Made by a program: the position numbers and the translations under genes. The notes below the pieces were generated by a model. That model was not told the DNA's origin. It saw only the letters and a list, made by a program, of their open reading frames with translations, and did not search any database. This document shows positions 30,453 to 38,823 of a stretch of 64,000 nt of DNA, piece after piece. The first letter of the stretch is position 1; every line of letters starts with the position of its first letter. Source of the stretch: an uncultured SAR86 cluster bacterium. Lineage in GTDB: Bacteria; Pseudomonadota; Gammaproteobacteria; Magnimaribacterales; AG-339-G14. The stretch lies in the NCBI GenBank assembly GCA_902632605.1, contig CACPDB010000002.1, forward strand, positions 1 to 64,000, given 5' to 3'.

Positions 30453-31886
30453 GTGGCTAAAAAAAAATACAGACTAACGACTTGTAATATTTGTGGAAGC
30501 CAAGCACCGGCAAATTTCATGGTACGTCATCCAAAAAAAGTGACAGCAACTTCTCGAAATACCGTTGGGGGTAAAGAAGTTGTGGGTGCCATTTTAGGAT
30601 TTCAAACATCACAAAAAGCCTTAGAAAGATCTCTACTAACGTCAAGAAAAAGAACACACACAACATACAGAACTGTCTGGATGTGTGAGGATTGTTCAGG
30701 TAAAAAATCTGAGGGAACTATTGCCAGAGAAAATCAAGAAAGAGAAGCAAAGGATTTGCTCAATGAAAAAGTAAAGCTTAATAAGGACCTTGAATACCTT
30801 GAGACAACGAAAATACCTGATCAAACAAAAATAGTTAAAGATTGGCAAAATAAATTTGATACAAAACAAGCTGAGTACATAAAAATACTTGAGGGAGGTG
30901 TAGATATTTTTCAGGGAATGAGAAATGATTTTGATTTAATCAAAAAAGATAATGCTGAAAACTTTGCAACGAATTTAATGAAAAATGAAATTTTTAGTAA
31001 CCTTAATAAGAATTATTTAAATACTAGTAAAAAAACGAATAAAAATACTAAAAAGACCATGACTCAAGCTGAAAAACTTGCTTTTAAGATAAAGGCAGAG
31101 GAACTAGCCGAGAAAATAGACAAGGAAAGAAGAAAAATAGGCACCAGATGGGAAGACAAAGCCAAAATGCGAAGATTGCTTGATGAACTTCACGCAGCTG
31201 AGGAAAAACTCAAAGTTACTAAGGAAGCACATGATTTAGCTGTTAAACAGAGATTTAGCGGCGGGCTGATAAAAAAATATCAAGACAAAAAATCCATTAT
31301 TGATCTTTACAATGAAAAACATGCGGATGTGTCTTTCAATGACGAGACAAATTTGTTTTCTTTGAAAAATTTTTCCTACAAGGAAGAATCTTTAGGGCCG
31401 GCAATATCTCCTGAAATTCAAAAAAAAATAGATTTTTGGATTGGATGGAATATTATTTTTGGAATTTTAGCAGTCGTGTTGGTTTTCTTTGAGCCCGAAA
31501 CGGCCTTTGATTCCATTGTGGGAGTTGGCATCATGTTTATGGCACCGGCCATAGTTAGAATTCTCGTATTAAAAGGAAAAAAATCTCCTGATAATAAGAT
31601 TCACAAAGTATTTTCATCATCTTTGGAAGCAAGCCTAAAAGATTGCATCGACAAGCTAAATAAAAAGGTAGAAGAGAACAGTTTATCTTTTAATTTAAAT
31701 CAATTTATTGATTACATGAAAGAATCTACTCAAGTTGGGAAAGAATTAGATGGAATAAGAGATGAATTAGAAACTCATAAGAAAGTTGTGAGTGATGACG
31801 AAACTCTAATGTATGAAATCAAAACAAAGCTTTCTACAATCACTGACAGATTAGCTGTATTAGACTCTGCAGGCGCCGCAAACTAG
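30453..31886 (+). CDS. Zinc-ribbon/coiled-coil membrane protein of unknown function (GTG start)
   Basis: CNICG...CEDCSG pair of CxxC motifs; long charged helical region; two TM (WIGWNIIFGILAVVLVFF, IVGVGIMFMAPAIVRILVL). Confidence 0.8.
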   Translation: MAKKKYRLTTCNICGSQAPANFMVRHPKKVTATSRNTVGGKEVVGAILGFQTSQKALERSLLTSRKRTHTTYRTVWMCEDCSGKKSEGTIARENQEREAKDLLNEKVKLNKDLEYLETTKIPDQTKIVKDWQNKFDTKQAEYIKILEGGVDIFQGMRNDFDLIKKDNAENFATNLMKNEIFSNLNKNYLNTSKKTNKNTKKTMTQAEKLAFKIKAEELAEKIDKERRKIGTRWEDKAKMRRLLDELHAAEEKLKVTKEAHDLAVKQRFSGGLIKKYQDKKSIIDLYNEKHADVSFNDETNLFSLKNFSYKEESLGPAISPEIQKKIDFWIGWNIIFGILAVVLVFFEPETAFDSIVGVGIMFMAPAIVRILVLKGKKSPDNKIHKVFSSSLEASLKDCIDKLNKKVEENSLSFNLNQFIDYMKESTQVGKELDGIRDELETHKKVVSDDETLMYEIKTKLSTITDRLAVLDSAGAAN

Positions 31887-32048
31887 ATGATTTTAATTTA
31901 CTTTGTCGGAGCAGTTTTAGTTGTCGCGCTATTGATAAACCTATTTAAAAACGATGATGAATTGAATATCAGAACACTCAAATATTTGCTCCCTGCATTT
32001 ATAGTGGTAAGTGTTTTATTTATTGCCTTGTTCACTTTCTTGAAGTGA
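31887..32048 (+). CDS. Two-TM micro-protein (53 aa, not in ORF track)
   Basis: MILIYFVGAVLVVALLINLFKNDDELNIRTLKYLLPAFIVVSVLFIALFTFLK; ATG abuts TAG stop of preceding gene. Confidence 0.7.
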   Translation: MILIYFVGAVLVVALLINLFKNDDELNIRTLKYLLPAFIVVSVLFIALFTFLK

Positions 32049-32096
32049 ATTAGAGTTAAATTTAATTTAAAATTTGGTTTAGCCTATTTTTTTAGT

Positions 32097-34190
32097 TTGA
32101 TGTCTTTGAAAAAACTTAAATTGAATTCAAATGAGATTAACTTTTGTATTTTCGTAGACTCTACTTTTTCTCACTTTCATATCATCCAAGCTTACTATCG
32201 ATATTTAGAAAAACTCATTAACTCTCAAGGAGGTATTGGATATAAAAAAATATTTATACACCTTCAAGATCAGTTTGAATTACAGGAAAACAAGCAAACC
32301 ATTTATGAATTTATTACGAACAATGACTTTCAATTTGTTTTGCACAACGGAGAACAACCTCATAATAAATTTGATATCAATACAGTACCTCAAAATTTCG
32401 AGCAATCCGAATGCATAGTGTTCTTTGGACGTGATAGAGATGTTTGCAATAGATATTTTAATTATTGTAAGTATGTTTACAGCACTGAAACATTTTCATC
32501 TGCAGGTGGTTATGCAGGTATAAGCAAGTTATTTCCCGAATACACCATCACGGCCGCTGTTGATGAGTCTAAAAAAGATTTGGAAGAAACGTTTAGAAAA
32601 GAAAATATAAATCCCATTTTTTGTACAAAAGATAATTTTAAAGATCTGCTTACAAAATATTTCGATAAACAGACGGACAAAGATATGTTCTATGCCTCTG
32701 CACTTTTTTACCCAGAAAATTTTTCAGAGCTAGATGTTGATGAACAAGAAAATTGGGGAGAGAGAGGTGACTATCTCTTAGACTTATTTTTTGAACATGG
32801 AGATGGAGAATTCTTTGATGGCGGAGGCGTATTTTATGAAACAGCTCAAGAGAGACTAACCATAAAAGAGAACAAAGAAAATAAATCTGTTCATTGTTAT
32901 GCCCCTTTAGATTATTTGGTTTACATGCGCTCTCAAGATATTTTAAAAACTTTTGACAAAACCCTTTCTAGTTGGAAGTTAAGTAAAATAGATAGTCGAC
33001 TTTTCCCGTCCTCAGTTATCAGTCTTCTTCAAGATATATTCAAAGAAACTAACTTGAATGATTTTAATTTTTCTGAAATTTTGGATCAGGCTGTGTTGGG
33101 TGTAAACAGAGTTGATGGGAAATCAGATATCCATAGAGGAGATTTTGGCAATATTGCTTTTCAAAACTTCGAAATGGCTCACACAGGTAAATATACCCTT
33201 GATCTTTCTCTGGCCAAAGATGGAAAGACGGTTAAAGAAAGGATGAGTAGGTATCAAAAGTTAGATTGGGATCAAAAAAATATTGACTCTATTAAGCCAG
33301 TTACTTACACCTATTTCGACATAGTAAATTTAAGAGAAATTTCAATTGAAGAAGGAACTTTTAAGGCTCAATTCTTTTTAGACATGACTTCAAAAATCCC
33401 TGATCCTATAAATATATTATCTTTCAATAATTTAGACTTAGATAAGGCAATGAAAACTAAAATTGTAAAACAAGACGAACTTGAAGGAGATTTCCATTTT
33501 TATAGATATTTAATTGACGCAAAATTTGATTTTTTTCCTGTCGTAGATAATTATCCTTTTGATAAACAACTGGTTTTTATTTCATACACCATTACGGATG
33601 AAGATAAACATGGAGTTTTACAACCCTTGCCAGTTGAAGAACTAGACAGAGAGTTTAGGCTTGAAGGTTGGCATATAAGAGATACTCGATCTGGGGTCTT
33701 TAGAAGAAAAGTTAATTTCAATACTTTCTTAGGCTCTGAAACCATGATTAAAATCGAAAAAGAAAATAGAGTTGGTTGGTTAATAAAAAGATCAAGCTCC
33801 ATGACTCTTTTGAAAGTACTAATCCCTATTTCCTTTCTTTTTGGAGTGGTTATGTACAGTGCAGCAATGCCGTCTCAGGATATTGGGCGAGCAGCAGAAC
33901 TACTAACAATTACATTTCTTGCAAGTATTGCTTTGTATTTTTCCTCAGAAAGACCTCAGCCATTAACAATGACAGTAATTGATTTTATCTTTGCCGGTTT
34001 TTATGCAATCACTGGAGTTGTTTCAATGTCTGTATTCATATTGGATTTTTTTCCGAAAGTGCATTCGTTATTAGCTGGCTACATATCGCTAGTTGTTCCA
34101 ATTGGAAGTGTGATGATGTTTCTATATTTATGGAGAAGAATTAATTCGAGTAAGTATGCTCCAAAAATGCTTTCTTCAGATGAAAATTAG
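32097..34190 (+). CDS. Pentameric ligand-gated ion channel-like (Cys-loop superfamily) protein fused to ~400 aa N-terminal PBP-I-like region
   Basis: C-terminal region has beta-rich LBD with DNYPFDKQLVF (YPFD Pro-loop), pre-M1 VGWLIKRSSSMTLLKVLIPISFLFGVVM, M2 RAAELLTITFLASIALYFSSERPQPLTMTVIDFIFAGFYAI (M2-M3), M3, M4 LLAGYISLVVPIGSVMMFLYLWRR; N-terminal LEKLINSQGGIGYKKIFIHLQDQ resembles PBP-I entry. Confidence 0.8.
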   Translation: MMSLKKLKLNSNEINFCIFVDSTFSHFHIIQAYYRYLEKLINSQGGIGYKKIFIHLQDQFELQENKQTIYEFITNNDFQFVLHNGEQPHNKFDINTVPQNFEQSECIVFFGRDRDVCNRYFNYCKYVYSTETFSSAGGYAGISKLFPEYTITAAVDESKKDLEETFRKENINPIFCTKDNFKDLLTKYFDKQTDKDMFYASALFYPENFSELDVDEQENWGERGDYLLDLFFEHGDGEFFDGGGVFYETAQERLTIKENKENKSVHCYAPLDYLVYMRSQDILKTFDKTLSSWKLSKIDSRLFPSSVISLLQDIFKETNLNDFNFSEILDQAVLGVNRVDGKSDIHRGDFGNIAFQNFEMAHTGKYTLDLSLAKDGKTVKERMSRYQKLDWDQKNIDSIKPVTYTYFDIVNLREISIEEGTFKAQFFLDMTSKIPDPINILSFNNLDLDKAMKTKIVKQDELEGDFHFYRYLIDAKFDFFPVVDNYPFDKQLVFISYTITDEDKHGVLQPLPVEELDREFRLEGWHIRDTRSGVFRRKVNFNTFLGSETMIKIEKENRVGWLIKRSSSMTLLKVLIPISFLFGVVMYSAAMPSQDIGRAAELLTITFLASIALYFSSERPQPLTMTVIDFIFAGFYAITGVVSMSVFILDFFPKVHSLLAGYISLVVPIGSVMMFLYLWRRINSSKYAPKMLSSDEN

Positions 34191-34194
34191 TAAC

Positions 34195-35802
34195 TTAATG
34201 ATCTAAGCCTACAGCCTCTGGTAAAAAGTTTATAAGCTTTTTCTTAAATTCTTCAGCTAATTCACTCCTATAAATAATGAGTTCTACTTCTTTGAAGATA
34301 TCTACTTCAACCTCTTTAAACATCTCTTTAATCTCTGAATTCCGTTTTAATAATTTTGAGCGAATAACTTCTTTTTCTTTTTTTTCTTTTGTTTCAGCTG
34401 CCAATTGAGTTAGGGATTTTATTTCTTCGTCTGTCTCAAATAAGTTGGTTAGTTCTTCTCTTTTATTTTCCCAAGGCTCCACTAAAAGTGATACTTCTTC
34501 AGATATTTTTGTATAAGCCTTTATATCTTTTGATTCCCCAAAGTACTCTTCTCCTTCATACGAAGATTTTTGATTTACTTTGTGAGCATTTTCAATCAAT
34601 GTTAAAACTGTCGCAAAAGTTTTAGGACTAAAAATACATACCTTTTTATTAGGATATTGGTGACTATCCTGAATGGAGTATTCGAGCCAAATTTGTCTCA
34701 ATACACTCCAATTAAAGGAAGAAATGTTTTTTTTAAGAAAGCTCTCTGTATCAAAGTCAGGATCAAAGTCATCTTCAAAATTGACTACCTCTATGGGTTT
34801 TTTCTTTTCATCTTCTTTATCAAGAGTTTTGGTAATATCTATTTCGTTTGTTTCAAAAAAGGATTTAGATTTTGATGCATCTTCATCTTGAGTTTTTTCA
34901 TCTGACTCTGTTTTTTCATTTCCTATTTCATCATCCGTTTCTGAACTTGTAGATTCTATATTTATATTATTATCTGAAAAGAATGAGTCCTTAGCTCCGG
35001 ATGCTGAAGCAATAGAGAGTTCCAATTCTTTCATTGCTCTTCTGTGGCTAAAGATAAGCGCAACTGCTATGAATCCTCCTAAGCCTGTTAGAGCCCAAAG
35101 TATGATGGTCGTTTCTCTTTTTTGCGCCAGCTCTGCTTCTTTTTGAATCTGAGCTTGTAGCTCCATTTCTTTTTTTCTTTTTTCTTCTTGTTCTTTTCGT
35201 TTTTTCTCAGCTGCTATTCTTTTCTTTTCCAGTTCCTCTTCAATAATTTTTCTTCTTTCTTCGTTATATGAAGTTTGAAAATCTATGGGTAATGAAGAAA
35301 ATTGATCGTTGATGAATTTTTCTAAGGGAATATTTAAATATTTTTCTAAAGTTCTAGTATTAACGTTATCTACAGTTGCGTTTGCTGAAACTGTATTCAC
35401 TTTGTTCCACTGCTCGATACCTTTTTCAATTTTATTGATTCCTCGATTGAGTTTTGTTCTTGAGGTTCCAGGTTGATTTTCTTTTATTACTTCCTCGGAG
35501 AGTTTTATGATATTTTTTCCTCGCTCCACTATCTGAGAACGATTTTTAGCCCTACACAAAAGTTCTCGACAATCCGATGCAGTTTTTCTGTCTCTGCTTG
35601 AACTTAAGTTGTCATAAAATGCACATTCAAATTTTCCCGCTAAGCTCAAACCTAAAGTAAGAAGAGCGCCAACTCCACTAGAGTGTTCCACAGATCCTGT
35701 TTTTTCCGGATTTAAGCAAATGGGCTTGCTTAAATCTTTTTTGTCTAACGGCAATAAAAAAGAAGCGAAGAAGAAGAAGAAAGTCAGCCAAAATTTGTTC
35801 AT
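34195..35802 (-). CDS. Membrane-anchored coiled-coil protein of unknown function
   Basis: N-terminal signal/TM, Lys/Glu-rich helix (EERRKIIEEELEKKRIAAEKKRKEQEEKRKKEME), central TM TIILWALTGLGGFIAVALIF, acidic low-complexity linker, C-terminal globular region. Confidence 0.75.
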   Translation of the reverse strand: MNKFWLTFFFFFASFLLPLDKKDLSKPICLNPEKTGSVEHSSGVGALLTLGLSLAGKFECAFYDNLSSSRDRKTASDCRELLCRAKNRSQIVERGKNIIKLSEEVIKENQPGTSRTKLNRGINKIEKGIEQWNKVNTVSANATVDNVNTRTLEKYLNIPLEKFINDQFSSLPIDFQTSYNEERRKIIEEELEKKRIAAEKKRKEQEEKRKKEMELQAQIQKEAELAQKRETTIILWALTGLGGFIAVALIFSHRRAMKELELSIASASGAKDSFFSDNNINIESTSSETDDEIGNEKTESDEKTQDEDASKSKSFFETNEIDITKTLDKEDEKKKPIEVVNFEDDFDPDFDTESFLKKNISSFNWSVLRQIWLEYSIQDSHQYPNKKVCIFSPKTFATVLTLIENAHKVNQKSSYEGEEYFGESKDIKAYTKISEEVSLLVEPWENKREELTNLFETDEEIKSLTQLAAETKEKKEKEVIRSKLLKRNSEIKEMFKEVEVDIFKEVELIIYRSELAEEFKKKLINFLPEAVGLDH

Positions 35803-36668
35803 AAGGACTGTGCCATAGTTAAAATATTTCCTATCATCCAGGATTCAGTTAGTTCCGAAGTATTTATCATAATGGCAGGTCTAGTCTTTAAATTTGTATT
35901 TAAAATCAATCCCTTATCTAAAGTTTCTACACTCGTAATGGAACTCAACCTTTCCTTTAAATCTCTACTGTCCGAAGTACCAAGAAAAAAGAAATGTTTA
36001 TTGGTAATGGCTATTTCCCCAAATCCAATCTTATTCCACTGATCATACTTAATCGGCTGGCCTCGGTGTTGACTATGTCTTATTCTAGTTTTTTTGGTAA
36101 GCTGATATGAAGCTCCTGTAGAGTGTCCCGCATATCTGGTTTTTACATCCAAAACTGATCCACCCCAAAGGAGATTGCTTCTAAAGATAAATTCTTCCCC
36201 TTTAGAAATCATGATTTGAGAATTTGGTTGCAAGCAACTGTAAGGCAGACCTCTTGCGCCTTCAAGGCCTTTTGATCTCAAGTAATAAAGAATCTGTCCA
36301 TACATTAATCTTTTTCCTTCGTCTGGACATAAAACCTTACTCACTGGAGAAGTTAAAACTTTTTCCCATTCCGCCATATATTTTGAGTAAAGATCGAATT
36401 CTTTGTTATCTATTTCGTCATCTTCCAACCATTTATCTACAGCAAACGAAGCACCAGCTTGTATGCAGGCACTCATTTCAGTGCTAGTTAAAAATTTTTC
36501 AGCTTCAATGAATTTTTTTGATAGCTCAGAAATTTTAAATGAGCCAGACAGTAATTTTTCTTCAATGTAATTGATTACATATGAACTATATTCATTGGAT
36601 TTCTTTTCACATTCGGGATGTTTTTTAACCCACATATTGAAGGCGACACCACAATAAGGACAATTCAT
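35799..36668 (-). CDS. Zinc-ribbon protein with GRAM/PH-like C-terminal region
   Basis: N-terminal MNCPYCGVAF; C-terminal GFGEIAITNKHFFFLGTSDSRDLKERLSSITSVETLDKGLIL GRAM/bPH-like; ATGA overlap with next gene. Confidence 0.7.
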   Translation of the reverse strand: MNCPYCGVAFNMWVKKHPECEKKSNEYSSYVINYIEEKLLSGSFKISELSKKFIEAEKFLTSTEMSACIQAGASFAVDKWLEDDEIDNKEFDLYSKYMAEWEKVLTSPVSKVLCPDEGKRLMYGQILYYLRSKGLEGARGLPYSCLQPNSQIMISKGEEFIFRSNLLWGGSVLDVKTRYAGHSTGASYQLTKKTRIRHSQHRGQPIKYDQWNKIGFGEIAITNKHFFFLGTSDSRDLKERLSSITSVETLDKGLILNTNLKTRPAIMINTSELTESWMIGNILTMAQSL

Positions 36669-36781
36669 AGTTATTCTTCAGAACTAATAATTTTGTTTAA
36701 ATTTACTTAATTTATAATAAGTTTTTCTATTTTTAGGAGCAAATTTAGAATAACTGTTATTTTGCTTTTTTTAGAGCTCTT

Positions 36782-37363
36782 TCAAAGTTTCTTGATGTTT
36801 CCGGATTTGAAAACTTGGTAGCCAGTGAAATCAACTTTGGGATATTCTTCTCGGAGAGAGAAAAAAGCTTTTAAATTATTTTTGTCATCATCAAACAATC
36901 TAATTCTTGCATAACGCCCTGTATCTAAATACTTTTTAAAGATTACTACTTTATTTTCACTCGCTGTTTCCTTTCCGATATTTCCAGCCCGCTCGACATA
37001 AACTCTACCGATATCAATGCCTTGTGCTTTAAAAGCTTCTTTGAAAAGTTTTTTGTCATCCATGTCCTGTCTTGCGGTGACGATAATAACCTTTGATCCT
37101 TTACGAGTAGCAAAATGAATGATTCTTTTTGCCCTTTTAATAACCTTAGCGATAGGAGTAGAGGTTTCTTTAAAGATTTTTGCGGACTTGAATTGTCCAT
37201 AGTTGAATGACTCACCCTTCTTTAATCGATATGTATTGTATTGTTGATTATCTAAGATTTTGACAATCTTGCCTTCCTTAGAAACTTGAACTTTGGCTTG
37301 GGTATGAAAGAGGGTCTCATCAATGTCAAAAATAGTCAGTCCTACTTTTTTTGAATCTGTCAT
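36782..37363 (-). CDS. HAD-superfamily phosphatase-like protein
   Basis: LTIFDIDETLFHT (motif I DxD), GSKVIIVTAR (motif II), RIRLFDDDKNN (motif IV). Confidence 0.82.
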   Translation of the reverse strand: MTDSKKVGLTIFDIDETLFHTQAKVQVSKEGKIVKILDNQQYNTYRLKKGESFNYGQFKSAKIFKETSTPIAKVIKRAKRIIHFATRKGSKVIIVTARQDMDDKKLFKEAFKAQGIDIGRVYVERAGNIGKETASENKVVIFKKYLDTGRYARIRLFDDDKNNLKAFFSLREEYPKVDFTGYQVFKSGNIKKL

Positions 37364-37376
37364 GTCTTTTTTTAAC

Positions 37377-37562
37377 CTAATGAGGTTTTTGGTGAATAGA
37401 GTCAGGGTATTCTAAAAATTTTACTGCCAAGTTGAAATCATCAATACCACTTAAAGTTTTTCCTCCAGTTTGTGCATCTTCAAGAATTTGTATGAACTGA
37501 TTATATTCTTTCTCATCCAATTTACCGATGACTTTATAGATAAGTTTTTTTAAGGGTTTCAT
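37377..37562 (-). CDS. Small protein of unknown function (61 aa from MKPLKKLIYK)
   Basis: MKPLKKLIYKVIGKLDEKEYNQFIQILEDAQTGGKTLSGIDDFNLAVKFLEYPDSIHQKPH; start 24 nt from palindrome 37587-37601. Confidence 0.6.
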   Translation of the reverse strand: MKPLKKLIYKVIGKLDEKEYNQFIQILEDAQTGGKTLSGIDDFNLAVKFLEYPDSIHQKPH

Positions 37563-37586
37563 CAAATGTAGTATGAATCGTTTGAA

Positions 37587-37601
37587 CGACAAAATATGTC
37601 G
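37587..37601. promoter_or_regulatory. Palindromic candidate operator CGACA-N5-TGTCG, copy 1
   Basis: CGACAAAATATGTCG; equidistant (24 nt) from minus-strand ATG at 37562 and plus-strand ATG at 37626. Confidence 0.7.
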
Positions 37602-37625
37602 CTTAAGTGATTTAAAATTGTTACT

Positions 37626-37835
37626 ATGAGAAAAGATAAAGATGCAAAGGTGTTGAACGAACTTCTCCAAGATGGGCGAATCATCAAGGAAGGTTTTACA
37701 GGAGTTTATTTTATGGTTAAGGACGGGAAGTTACTTTCCAGTTTAGAAATTCATACCAATGCTGGGGGAGATCCAGAAGTATTTAAAGCTTGGGAAGAGT
37801 CACAAAAAGATAAGGAATACTTTTCTAGTGAGTGA
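37626..37835 (+). CDS. Small protein of unknown function (69 aa)
   Basis: MRKDKDAKVLNELLQDGRIIKEGFTGVYFMVKDGKLL...; 3' end overlaps GTG start of WYL gene. Confidence 0.65.
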   Translation: MRKDKDAKVLNELLQDGRIIKEGFTGVYFMVKDGKLLSSLEIHTNAGGDPEVFKAWEESQKDKEYFSSE

Positions 37836-38823
37836 AACTATACTGCGCCAAATAAAGATGATGGAGCTTGTTCCAAGATATCCACAAAAAACATTTACAA
37901 ATAAAATTAAAACTCAACTCGAAGATAGAGGGTTTGATACGACACTTAGAACCGTTCAAAGAGACCTGCATGAACTTTCTAGGCTTTTTCCAATTGTCTG
38001 CGATGAACGCTCCTCACCATTTGGCTGGAGCTGGAAAAAAGATGCAGAAGTTTTTGCTCCTGCAATGGATCCTATCCAAGCGTTAACATTTTGCTTGGTT
38101 GCTCAGTATTTGGAGCCTTTAATGCCGAAAGCTAACTTCAAAAGAATTGAAGCGTTTTTCAATCGTGCAGAAAATATACTTTTAGGAGAAGAAAAATCCA
38201 ACCTCAACAAGTGGAGAAAAAGAGTCAAGGTAATCCCTGAAAATATAAGGTTTAAGGAACCAAAAGTTGATTTGAACCTTCGCCAAAAAATTTATAGGGC
38301 TGTATATGAGGGCATACAAATTAAGGCTTTGTATAGAAAAAGGGGTGAAAACCTAGCTGATGAAAGGTTTATCCACCCCTTGGGTATAGTTATCAAAGGC
38401 AGCATGCATTACTTGATTTGTATGATGGATGAGGATCCATTAAATCCAAGATATCTTCCCTTACAAAGGTTTGAAAAAGTAGAACTGCTTGATAAAGCAG
38501 TCAAGGAGCCTAAACATTTTGATTTTGATGAGTTTATTCATAAAAATAATTTAGGTTTTACTTTTAGCGATAAGCTATATGTATTAGAGGCTATCTTTGA
38601 TAGAACTATGGCATTTCATCTTATAGAAACCCCTTTAAATGATACTCAATCAGTTAAAGAAATTGGACAAGATAAATTGTACCTAAAAGCAAGAGTCCCT
38701 GATACATTACAATTTGAACAATGGCTGATGAGCTTTGGCTCAAATATTGAAATCCTTAAACCCAAAAAATTAAGAGATAAATTTAGGTCAGAAATAAAAA
38801 AAATGAGGTCTATTTATAAATGA
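37828..38823 (+). CDS. WYL-domain transcriptional regulator with N-terminal HTH (GTG start at 37828)
   Basis: FTNKIKTQLEDRGFDTTLRTVQRDLHELSRLFPI HTH; IQIKALYRKRGENLADERFIHPLGIVIKGSMHYLICMMDEDPLNPRYLPLQRFEKVELLD WYL core; C-terminal WCX-like. Confidence 0.88.
   Translation: MSETILRQIKMMELVPRYPQKTFTNKIKTQLEDRGFDTTLRTVQRDLHELSRLFPIVCDERSSPFGWSWKKDAEVFAPAMDPIQALTFCLVAQYLEPLMPKANFKRIEAFFNRAENILLGEEKSNLNKWRKRVKVIPENIRFKEPKVDLNLRQKIYRAVYEGIQIKALYRKRGENLADERFIHPLGIVIKGSMHYLICMMDEDPLNPRYLPLQRFEKVELLDKAVKEPKHFDFDEFIHKNNLGFTFSDKLYVLEAIFDRTMAFHLIETPLNDTQSVKEIGQDKLYLKARVPDTLQFEQWLMSFGSNIEILKPKKLRDKFRSEIKKMRSIYK

Noticed and set aside
36669-36755. AGTTATTCT...AGAATAACT inverted repeat upstream of the Zn/GRAM-like gene
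   Set aside because: 9 bp arms nearly 70 bp apart in very AT-rich sequence; expected by chance.
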